Shown in pieces: positions 19,870 through 27,472 of a stretch of DNA of 64,000 bases. The notes under the pieces are model-generated. The model had not been told where the DNA came from. It was given only the letters and a program-made list of their open reading frames with translations, and did not search any database. This stretch comes from Planctomycetota bacterium. GTDB taxonomy: Bacteria > Planctomycetota > B15-G4 > SIAN01. The stretch spans positions 307,588 to 371,587 of the forward strand of contig JAEUIC010000025.1 in assembly GCA_016795285.1 (NCBI GenBank), in the 5' to 3' direction. The position numbers and the translations under genes are program-made. The first letter of the stretch is position 1. Every line of letters starts with the position of its first letter.

Positions 19870-21278
19870 GCGCGCTCAGGCGCTTCACGCGCGACGGCGC
19901 GCTGCTGGCGGGCGGGGCGCTGGCGAGTCGGCTGCTGCAGGCGGCGGCCTATGCGCTGCTGGCGCGGATGGTGCCGGCCTCCGACTTCGGGACGCTCGCG
20001 CTGGCGGCGATCGCGCTGAACGCGCTGGCGCTGCTGCCGGGCCTCGGGCTCGGCACCGCGTTGGTCGCGCGCGGCGACGATCCGCGGCCGGCGGCGCGCA
20101 GTGCCGTGACGGCGGCGCTGCTCGGCGGCGGAGCGGTCGCGCTGCTCGCGCTGCTGATCGCGCTGGTCGTGCGGCAGAAGGGCGATCCGGCCGTCGCCGA
20201 GCTGATCGCGCTGCTCGGCGTGGCGCTCCTCTTCCAGGGGCCGGGCGTCGTGGCGGGCGCACTGCTCGATCGCGAGCGGCGCTTCGGCGCGCGCGTCGCC
20301 GCCGATCTGGTCGGCGGGCTGGGCTACCTGCTGGTGGCGGCGATCGCGGCCGCGCTCGGGGCCGGCGCCAAGGCGCTGGCGCTCGGGCTGGTGGCGGCGG
20401 CGGCGCTGCAGTCGCTGGTGGCGCTGCGCGCGGCGCGCCTCGCGCCGACGCTGCGGCTCGATCGAGCGGCACTGAAGGCGCCCGCGCGGCTCGGCTCGCT
20501 GCTGCTGCTGACGGCGCTGCTCCAGTGGGCCTTCACCTCGGCCGACCTCGCGCTGATCGAGCGGCGCTTCGGCCGCGATGCGGTCGGCTGCTACGCGACG
20601 GCGATGCAGCTCGCGATGGTGCCGGCGGGCGCGCTCGGCCTGCTGTCGGGGCGCCTCGCCTTGCCGGCGTTGGTGGCGGCGCGCACGCGACCCGACGGCG
20701 GCGGCCGCGGCTTCCTGCAGGCGAGCGGCATCGCGGCGCTGCTGGCGGCGGCGGCGTGCGCCACGATGGTGCTCTTCGCGCGGCCGTTGATCGACCTGCT
20801 CTACGGCGCGAACTTCGCCGGCGCGGTGCCGCTGCTGCCGCTCCTGGCGCTGAGCGCGTTCGCGCGCGTGCTCGGCGGGCTCGCCGGTCCCGCGCTGCTC
20901 GCCTGCGGCGGGGCGCGCGTCGCCTGCACGTTGGTGGCGGCGCAGCTCGCGGTGGCGCTGCCGGCCGGCGCGCTGGTGCCGGCGGAGTTCGGCGCCGGCG
21001 GCGTCGCGCTGGTCTTCGCGCTGGTGCAGGTCGCGGCGTGCGCGATCGCCTTCGCGCTCGGCTCGGCGCGCCTCGCGTTGCCCGGCGCGGCGGCGCTGCG
21101 TGCGAGCGTGCTGCCGCTGATCGCCGCGCTCGGTCCCGCGCTGCTGCTCGCCGCGTTGGCGCGCGTCGTGCCGCTCGCGCCGAGGGCGACGGCCGCGCTC
21201 GGCGGCGCGCTCGGCTTGCTGCTGCTGCTGCTGCTCGGACGGGTGCAGTGGCGTGCGCTGCGCGGAGCGGCGTCATGA
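19866..21278 (+). CDS. Wzx-type polysaccharide flippase (MOP superfamily)
   Basis: 470 residues, almost entirely hydrophobic, with 12-14 predicted helices. The start GALLAGGALASRLLQAAAYALLARMVPASDFGTLALA is the standard beginning of oligosaccharide flippases, and LLQWAFTSADLALIERRFG followed by VGCYATAMQLA is the mid-protein repeat of the fold. It would translocate undecaprenyl-linked repeat units across the inner membrane. The polysaccharide locus therefore follows the Wzx/Wzy route, as the Wza and Wzc homologues also suggest. Start and stop overlap neighbours by four bases. Confidence 0.9.
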   Translation: MSALRRFTRDGALLAGGALASRLLQAAAYALLARMVPASDFGTLALAAIALNALALLPGLGLGTALVARGDDPRPAARSAVTAALLGGGAVALLALLIALVVRQKGDPAVAELIALLGVALLFQGPGVVAGALLDRERRFGARVAADLVGGLGYLLVAAIAAALGAGAKALALGLVAAAALQSLVALRAARLAPTLRLDRAALKAPARLGSLLLLTALLQWAFTSADLALIERRFGRDAVGCYATAMQLAMVPAGALGLLSGRLALPALVAARTRPDGGGRGFLQASGIAALLAAAACATMVLFARPLIDLLYGANFAGAVPLLPLLALSAFARVLGGLAGPALLACGGARVACTLVAAQLAVALPAGALVPAEFGAGGVALVFALVQVAACAIAFALGSARLALPGAAALRASVLPLIAALGPALLLAALARVVPLAPRATAALGGALGLLLLLLLGRVQWRALRGAAS

Positions 21279-22213
21279 GCGACGTCATGAGCGACGCCCC
21301 GCGCCCGCGCGCCCCGCTGCCGATCACGATCGTGATGCCGGCCTACGGCCGCCCCCACCTCGTCGCCCGCTCGCTGCCCCACTGCGTGCGCCAGCCGGTC
21401 GCCGAGATCCTCGTGGTCGATGACGGCACGCCGGCGCCGCTCGACGCCGCGATGGCGCAAGCGGTCCGCGACGGAGCCGCCGGCGATCCGCGCGTTCGGC
21501 TCCTGCGGCTCGCCCGCAACGGCGGCTCCTGTGCGGCGCGCAACGCCGGCGCTGCGGCAGCGACCAGCGACTGGATCCTCTTCGTCGACGACGATGCGCT
21601 GCTGGCCGATGGGTACGCGGCGACGCTGCTCGACCACGCGGCGAAGCACGGCGCCGATGCGGCGGCCGGGCGGCGCCTCTGGCTCGACGACGGCGAGACG
21701 CCCGAGCAGGCGCTCGCGCGCCGGACGCGCCGCGTCAGCGCCGAGCAGCTGATCGACCGCCGCCACTTCTGGTTCGACGACGAGGCGACCTTCGACGACG
21801 ACCTGCTGGTGCCGATGGCGTGCGCGATCCTGCTGGTGCGCCGCCGCTGGTTCACGCAGGTTCGCTACGACGAGCAGCGCTACCGCAAGAGCGGCTTCCG
21901 CGAGGAGACCGACTTCCAGGTCGCGCTGCAGCGCCACGGCGCGAAGCTGCTCGCCTGCCCGCACACCGCCTGCTTCAACTTGAGCAAGCGCGAGATGGGA
22001 CGCGCGGGCGGACAGCGGCGCGGGCAGCTCCTGCGCTACGAATGGAACGTGCTGCGGAACGACGCACGCTTCCGCGCCAAGCACTTCGCCGCGCTCCAGC
22101 GCGAGCTCGGCTGCGCGCCCGGCGCGACGCCGTGGCTCGGTGCGCTCTGCCACTACTTCGCCTTCCGCGTCCCCTCGAAGGTGCGCCATCTGCTCGGGCG
22201 GGCCGGGCCATGA
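21275..22213 (+). CDS. Glycosyltransferase family 2 (GT-A)
   Basis: 312 residues. The GT-A N-terminus ITIVMPAYGRPHLVARSL, then AEILVVDDGT and the metal-binding WILFVDDDALL (DxD) define an inverting family-2 enzyme. The C-terminal part contains FREETDFQVALQRHGAKLL, corresponding to the ED catalytic-base region. Two starts twelve bases apart are possible: ATG at 21275 overlaps the flippase stop, and ATG at 21287 repeats the same MSD sequence. The doubled MSDVMSD looks like a small local duplication. Soluble, acting at the inner membrane face. Confidence 0.88.
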   Translation: MSDVMSDAPRPRAPLPITIVMPAYGRPHLVARSLPHCVRQPVAEILVVDDGTPAPLDAAMAQAVRDGAAGDPRVRLLRLARNGGSCAARNAGAAAATSDWILFVDDDALLADGYAATLLDHAAKHGADAAAGRRLWLDDGETPEQALARRTRRVSAEQLIDRRHFWFDDEATFDDDLLVPMACAILLVRRRWFTQVRYDEQRYRKSGFREETDFQVALQRHGAKLLACPHTACFNLSKREMGRAGGQRRGQLLRYEWNVLRNDARFRAKHFAALQRELGCAPGATPWLGALCHYFAFRVPSKVRHLLGRAGP

Positions 22214-23361
22214 ACAGCGCCCCGCGCTTGGTCCTCTTCACGCGCGACGATCCCGCCACCTCGACCGGCGGCGTCGAGACCTTCTGCACGCGCCTCCTCG
22301 AGCTCTTCCCCGGCAGCGCGCTGGTCGCCTACGGCGGCGCGGCCGGCAAGCGGCGCCACCTCGCCGACGAGGCGCGCGACGCCTGGATCGCGCGGCGCGA
22401 ACTCGCGCGCACGGTCGCCGCGCTCCATCCCGCCGCGATCGTCGCCAACGGCGCGGCGGCGTGGGCGTTGCGCAGCAGCGAGCGGCCGTTGATCACCGTG
22501 CTGCACGGCACCTACGGCGGCTTCGGCCGCGCCATCGCGCCGTTCACGCCGCGCCGCGCCTTCGTCGCGCGCACCTACGGCGCCTTCCTCGAGAAGCGCG
22601 CCGCGCGCCACTCCGACGCCGTCGTCGCCGTCTCGGCCAGCGTCGCCGCGCAGGCGCGCGACCTCTACGGCGTGCGCGGCCGCCTCGCGGTGATCGAGAA
22701 CAGCGGACCCGCCAGCGAGCCGACGCGGCCGACGCGGGCCGCGGCGCGCGCGCGGTTGCGCGTCTCCGGCGACGAGCAGCTGCTCCTCTTCGTGGGGCGC
22801 GGCGAGTCGACCAAGGGGTTCGACGCGCTGCTCGAGCTCGCGGCGCGTCGCCCCGACTGGAGCCTCGCCGCCGCCGGCGTCGCCGCCGATCGGCCGCTGC
22901 CGGCCAACGTGCGGGCGCTCGGCGTGCTGCGACCCGATCCGCTCCGCGACTGGCAGGCGGCCGCCGACTTGATCGTGCTGCCGACCTGCTACGAAGGGTG
23001 CTCCTACGCGCTGATCGAGGCGCTGGCCGCCGATCGGCCGATCGTCACGACAGCAACTGGCTGCTTCCCGGAAGCGGGCCGCCAGCCGTACGGCATGGTC
23101 CTCGCGCCGGCGAGCGGACCGGGCGACGCGGCGTTCGCGGCGCGCCTCGAGAGGGCGATCGCGGAGCTGCTCGCCGCGCCGCACGACTTCGCGCCGCGCG
23201 GGGCGACCGAGGAGCGCTTCTCCTTCGCCCGCTTCGCCGAGGAGTGGCGCGCACTGATCGACGAAGTCGCGGTCCGATTCCCTGCGCCTCGCGTCGCAGC
23301 GGGCGCGGGCACGGGCGAGCCGGCCACCGCCTCCGCTGCGGAGCTGCGCGATGGGCGTTGA
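22210..23361 (+). CDS. Glycosyltransferase family 4
   Basis: 383 residues. GT-B features are the acceptor loop PATSTGGVETFCTRLLELF, LLLFVGRGESTKGFDALLELA at the start of the second domain, and VLPTCYEGCSYALIEALAADRPIVTTATGCFPE (GT4 donor motif with E-x7-E). The last 30 residues are Ala/Gly/Thr-rich. The gene overlaps the previous one by ATGA and the following one by 11 bases. Sugar specificity cannot be read from the sequence. Confidence 0.88.
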   Translation: MNSAPRLVLFTRDDPATSTGGVETFCTRLLELFPGSALVAYGGAAGKRRHLADEARDAWIARRELARTVAALHPAAIVANGAAAWALRSSERPLITVLHGTYGGFGRAIAPFTPRRAFVARTYGAFLEKRAARHSDAVVAVSASVAAQARDLYGVRGRLAVIENSGPASEPTRPTRAAARARLRVSGDEQLLLFVGRGESTKGFDALLELAARRPDWSLAAAGVAADRPLPANVRALGVLRPDPLRDWQAAADLIVLPTCYEGCSYALIEALAADRPIVTTATGCFPEAGRQPYGMVLAPASGPGDAAFAARLERAIAELLAAPHDFAPRGATEERFSFARFAEEWRALIDEVAVRFPAPRVAAGAGTGEPATASAAELRDGR

Positions 23362-24547
23362 GCGGAGCGAGCCGTTGCGCGTCGCGCTGCTCGAGCCGGC
23401 CGGCCGCGGCGGCATCCACCACTACACGCGCGCGCTGGCCGATGCGCTGGCGGGCGCCGGCGCCGCAGTGACGCTCTTCACGGCGCGCGACCACGAGTTC
23501 GCGGCGCGCGACGCCGCGACGCCGCCGCGCTTCGCGATCGCGCCGCTCTTCGCGCGCCGCCGCACCTCGCCGCGTGCGCTCATTGCGGCCCTGCGCGCCG
23601 CGCGGCCCGACCTGCTCCACCTGCAGACCGGCACCCATCCGCTGCTCCATCTGGCGCTGCTCTGGGCGGCGAAGCGGGCGACCGGCGCGCCGGCGATCGT
23701 CACGGCGCACGACCTGCGCCCGAAGAACAGCGGCCGCTTCGGCGACCTCGCGGCGGGCTGGCTGCAGCGCGCCGCCGACCTGCTGATCGTCCATGGCGAG
23801 TCGCTGCGCGCCGAGCTGCTCGCGCGCCGGCCGCGTCTCGCCGCGCGCACCTGCGTGGTGCCGCACGGCGAGTACGGCAGCCTCGTCGCGCCGCAGGACG
23901 CCGTGCCGCCGCCGGCGCGCCCGACGCTGCTCTTCTTCGGCTACCTCCATCCCGAGAAGGGGCTCGAGGACTTGCTCGAGGCGCTGCCAGCGCTGCTCCA
24001 CGCGGTGCCGTCGACGCGGCTGGTCATCGCCGGCGCCGCCGAACAGCCGGTGGCGCCGCTCCAGCAGCGCGCTGCGGAGTTGCGCGTCGCCGACGCCATC
24101 GACTGGCGGATCGGCTACGTCGCCGCCGACGCGGTGGCGCCGCTCTTCGCGGGCGCGACGGGGGTCGTCCTCCCCTACCGCGAGGCGTCGCAGAGCGGCG
24201 TCCTCTTCCTCGCCGGCGCCCACGCGCGGCCGCTGGTGGCGACGCGGGTCGGCGCGCTGCCCGAAGCGATCGAGCATGGCCGCACCGGCTGGCTCGTGCC
24301 GCCGCGCGATCCGGCGGCGCTGGGGAAAGCGCTCTCCGAACTTCTTTCCGACCTGCTGCGCGCGGAAAAGATGGGAAAGGAACACGCGCTCCGCTGCCGA
24401 ACGGAGGGGGCGTGGCCGGCGATCGCCGAACGGACGCTCGCGCTCTACGCGCGACTTCCGCGGCGGCCGCCGTCCCGCTTCGCGGCAGGAGGAGCAGCAG
24501 GTGACGGAACTCTCGGCGACGCTCGCGGAACCCCCGCGCGCGCGTGA
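23351..24547 (+). CDS. Glycosyltransferase family 4
   Basis: 398 residues. The acceptor loop is EPAGRGGIHHYTRALADAL. The donor domain begins LLFFGYLHPEKGLEDLLEAL, with VVLPYREASQSGVLFLAGAHARPLVATRVG in place of the more common E-x7-E motif (E and G-V-L-x-L-A), a recognised GT4 variant. The C-terminal 40 residues run in a different frame through the start of the next gene, overlapping it by 47 bases, and are Pro/Gly/Ala-rich, so they are probably unstructured. It is part of the same operon. Confidence 0.87.
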   Translation: MGVERSEPLRVALLEPAGRGGIHHYTRALADALAGAGAAVTLFTARDHEFAARDAATPPRFAIAPLFARRRTSPRALIAALRAARPDLLHLQTGTHPLLHLALLWAAKRATGAPAIVTAHDLRPKNSGRFGDLAAGWLQRAADLLIVHGESLRAELLARRPRLAARTCVVPHGEYGSLVAPQDAVPPPARPTLLFFGYLHPEKGLEDLLEALPALLHAVPSTRLVIAGAAEQPVAPLQQRAAELRVADAIDWRIGYVAADAVAPLFAGATGVVLPYREASQSGVLFLAGAHARPLVATRVGALPEAIEHGRTGWLVPPRDPAALGKALSELLSDLLRAEKMGKEHALRCRTEGAWPAIAERTLALYARLPRRPPSRFAAGGAAGDGTLGDARGTPARA

Positions 24548-26240
24548 CACGAGCGGCGGCGCAGAGCCGACGCTGCCGTTCGTCACCATCCTCATGCCGA
24601 CGCTGAACGAGGCGGCCCACCTCGACGCCACCCTCGCGAGCCTGCTGCAGCAGGACTATCCGGCCGATCGCTTCGAGGTCGTCGTGATGGACGGCCGCTC
24701 GACCGACGGCACGCGCGAACTCCTCGACGCGTGGGCGCGCCGCGAGCCGCGCGTGCGCTGGTTCGACAACCCGGGCGTCATCGTCTCGACCGCATTGAAC
24801 CTCGGCTTCCCGCGCGTGCGCGGCGCGATCGTCGCGCGCGCCGACGGCCACTCGACCTATGCGCCCGACTACCTGCGCGCCGCCGTCGCGGCCTTCGCGA
24901 AGAGCGGCGCCGACGTGGTCGGCGGCCCGATGGTCGCCGCGCGCGAGCTCTCGCCGTTCCAGCAGGCGGTCGCCGCCGCGCTCGCCTCGCCGTTCGGGAT
25001 GGGCGGCGCCGCGTTCCACTTCGAGGGACGGAGCGAAGAGGCGGAGGCGGTCTACCTCGGCGTCTATCGCGCCGATGCGCTGCGCCGCTTCGGTCCGTTC
25101 GACGAGCTGCTGGTGCGCGACGAGGACGACGAGTGGTTCGCGCGCGCGCGCCGCCGCGGCGCGAAGGTCTGGCTCGACGGCGCGATCCGCTCGGCCTACA
25201 CGCCGCGCAGCAGCCTCGGCTCGCTGGCGCGCCAGTACTTCGGCTACGGCCGCTACAAGCCGGCCGCGCTGCGCCGCGTGCCGGGCAGCCGCCGGCTGCG
25301 CCACCTCGTGCCGAGCGCGCTGGTGGTGGCGCTAGCGCTGCCGCTCGCGACGCCGTGGCCGGCGCTCGCCCTGCTGCCGCTGGTCGCCTACGCGGCGGCG
25401 CTGCTGCGCGCGAGCGTGCGCGCGCGTCCGCGCGGCCAGCCGTTCTTCGCGGGCCTGCTGCGCCAGGCGGCCGTCTTCGCGACCATGCACCTCGCCTACG
25501 GCGTCGGCTTCCTCGCCGGCCTGCGCCGCGATCTGCCCGACCCCACGCCGGAGCAGATGCGCGCCATCTACGCCCGCTACGCGAGCGACCCGCGCAAGCG
25601 CCGCGCGTGGAGCGACTCGCAGCCGGGCCAGGTGGCGATCGTGCGGGAGCGCGACGCCGCGCTCGCGGCCGCGCTGCGCGAGCGGTTCGGCGCGCGGGTC
25701 GGCGAGCTCTCGCTCCTCGACCTCGGCGCGGGCGATCGCGACCTCGCTGCGGCGCTCGCCGAGCAGGGCGCCGCGCCGCGCCGCGTCGTCGCGTGCGACC
25801 TGCTCGCCGAGCGGCTCGCCCGCAATCCGCAGCGCCGCCGCATCGCCGCCGACAGCCGGCTGCTGCCGTTCCGCTCGGGCAGCTTCGACGTCGTCGTGCA
25901 GTGCACGATGCTCTCGTCGGTGCGCGCCCCCGCGGCGCGCCGCGTGATCGCCGCCGAGATGGCCCGCGTCTGCCGCGCCGACGGATTGCTGTTGAGCTAC
26001 GACGCGCGCGCCGCCAACCCGCTGAACCGCCACGTGCGCCGCCTGCCGCGCGCCGAGCACGCCGCGCTCTTCCCCGACCGACCGGTCGCCTTCCGCCGCC
26101 TCACCCCGCTGCCGCCGCTCGTGCGCCGGCTGCCGTGGCTCTTCGCGCTGCTCGCGCGGATCAAGCCGCTCTGCCTCTTCGACCTCGCTGCGATCGGCGC
26201 CGCCCCGCGCGCGCCGCGCAGCGCCGCAGGAGCTTCGTGA
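24501..26240 (+). CDS. Fusion: ExoA-like family-2 glycosyltransferase, membrane segment, SAM methyltransferase
   Basis: 579 residues from a GTG at 24501, chosen because AGGAGGAG lies six bases upstream. Residues about 25-250 are a GT-A enzyme: FVTILMPTLNEAAHLDATL, EVVVMDGRSTDGTREL, and IVARADGHSTYAPDYLRAA, the R-x-D-G-H motif of succinoglycan ExoA-type transferases. Two or three membrane helices follow (about 270-345). The C-terminal domain (about 395-545) is a class I methyltransferase with motif I SLLDLGAGDRDLA, VVACDLLAERLA, and FRSGSFDVVVQCTMLSSV. It may add a sugar and methylate the growing glycan, for example as a cap; this is inference. The stop shares one base with the next start (TGATG). 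Confidence 0.85.
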   Translation: MTELSATLAEPPRARDTSGGAEPTLPFVTILMPTLNEAAHLDATLASLLQQDYPADRFEVVVMDGRSTDGTRELLDAWARREPRVRWFDNPGVIVSTALNLGFPRVRGAIVARADGHSTYAPDYLRAAVAAFAKSGADVVGGPMVAARELSPFQQAVAAALASPFGMGGAAFHFEGRSEEAEAVYLGVYRADALRRFGPFDELLVRDEDDEWFARARRRGAKVWLDGAIRSAYTPRSSLGSLARQYFGYGRYKPAALRRVPGSRRLRHLVPSALVVALALPLATPWPALALLPLVAYAAALLRASVRARPRGQPFFAGLLRQAAVFATMHLAYGVGFLAGLRRDLPDPTPEQMRAIYARYASDPRKRRAWSDSQPGQVAIVRERDAALAAALRERFGARVGELSLLDLGAGDRDLAAALAEQGAAPRRVVACDLLAERLARNPQRRRIAADSRLLPFRSGSFDVVVQCTMLSSVRAPAARRVIAAEMARVCRADGLLLSYDARAANPLNRHVRRLPRAEHAALFPDRPVAFRRLTPLPPLVRRLPWLFALLARIKPLCLFDLAAIGAAPRAPRSAAGAS

Positions 26241-27472
26241 TGTCGACCACGCTCGTCCCGCCGCGCGCAGAGCCGCAACCGGGCGTCGCGAACGCGCCGA
26301 TCGCCCCGCTGCCGGCCACCGCGCCGATCGCCTTCCACCGCGCAGCGCTCGACGAAGGCGACGTCGCGGCGGTGACCGCGGTGCTCCGCTCCGGCTGGCT
26401 CACCACCGGCCCGCGCGCGCAGGAGTTCGAGAAGGCGCTCGCCGCGGCGATGGGCCGCCGCCACGCGCTGCTGCTCAACTCGGCGACCTCGGCGCTCTTC
26501 CTCGCCTACAAGGCGGCCGGCGTCGGACCGGGCGACGACGTGCTGGTCCCGGCGATCACCTTCATGGCGACCGCGGAGGTGGCGATCCACCTCGGCGCGC
26601 GGCCGGTGGTGGTCGACGTCGATCCCGCGACGCTGCTGATGGACGTGGGCGACTTGCAGAAGAAGCTCACGCGGCGCGCGCGCCTCGTCGCGCCGGTCCA
26701 CTACGCCGGCCACCCGTGCGCGATGGCGCCGCTGCGCGAGCTCGCGGCGGCGGAACGGCTGGCCATCGTCGAGGACGCCGCCCACTGCCTCACGGGCCGC
26801 GAAGGGGCGCGCCAGCCGGGCGAGGGGACGCTTGGCGCGGCGCTCTCGTTCTACGCGACCAAGGAGCTCGCGGTCGGCGAGGGCGGCGCGCTGGTCAGCG
26901 ACGACGACGGCGTGATCGAGCGGGCGCGCCGCTGGTCGCTGCACGGCATCAGCAAGCCGGCCCACGCGCGCATGCAGATCGGCGCGCGCGCGCACTACGA
27001 CGTCGAGGACGTCGGCTACAAGATGAACCTGCCCGACGTGCTCGCCGCGCTCGGCCTGTCGCAACTGCCGCGCATGGAGGCGCAGCGCGAGCGGCGCGAG
27101 GCGATCGCGCGGCGCTACGACGCGGCGCTGGCCGGCTTGCCGGGCGTGACGCCGCTCGCCGTGCGGCCCGGCTTCACCTCGGCGCGCCACCTCTACGTGG
27201 TGCGCATCGACGCCGCCGCCGCCGGGATCGAGCGCGATGCACTCGCCGCCGCGCTCGGCGCGCAGGGGATCGGCACCTCGATCCACTTCCTGCCGATCCA
27301 CGAGATGACCGTGCTGAAGACGCTGTACGGCACGCGCGCGGCCGACTGCCCGGTCGCCTCGCGCGCCGGCCGCGAGGTGCTCTCGCTGCCGATCTACCCC
27401 GGCCTCTCCGACGGCGACGTCGATCGCATCGCCGCGGCGGTGCGCGCGATCGTCGCAGAGCGAGCGCCGTGA
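26240..27472 (+). CDS. DegT/DnrJ/EryC1-type PLP sugar aminotransferase
   Basis: 410 residues from the ATG at 26240, preceded by AGGAG. Fold-type I aminotransferase: LRSGWLTTGPRAQEFEKALA, LLLNSATSALFLAYKAAGVGPGDDVLVPAITFMAT, IVEDAAHCL, and the Schiff-base lysine Lys208 in SFYATKELAVGEGGALV, all standard for the DegT family. It converts a UDP-keto-sugar to the amino sugar. The obvious keto-sugar source is the WbpM/CapD-type dehydratase domain encoded by the next gene, so the pair likely makes a UDP-linked diamino- or amino-deoxy sugar. The first 25 residues are Pro/Ala-rich. Confidence 0.92.
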   Translation: MSTTLVPPRAEPQPGVANAPIAPLPATAPIAFHRAALDEGDVAAVTAVLRSGWLTTGPRAQEFEKALAAAMGRRHALLLNSATSALFLAYKAAGVGPGDDVLVPAITFMATAEVAIHLGARPVVVDVDPATLLMDVGDLQKKLTRRARLVAPVHYAGHPCAMAPLRELAAAERLAIVEDAAHCLTGREGARQPGEGTLGAALSFYATKELAVGEGGALVSDDDGVIERARRWSLHGISKPAHARMQIGARAHYDVEDVGYKMNLPDVLAALGLSQLPRMEAQRERREAIARRYDAALAGLPGVTPLAVRPGFTSARHLYVVRIDAAAAGIERDALAAALGAQGIGTSIHFLPIHEMTVLKTLYGTRAADCPVASRAGREVLSLPIYPGLSDGDVDRIAAAVRAIVAERAP

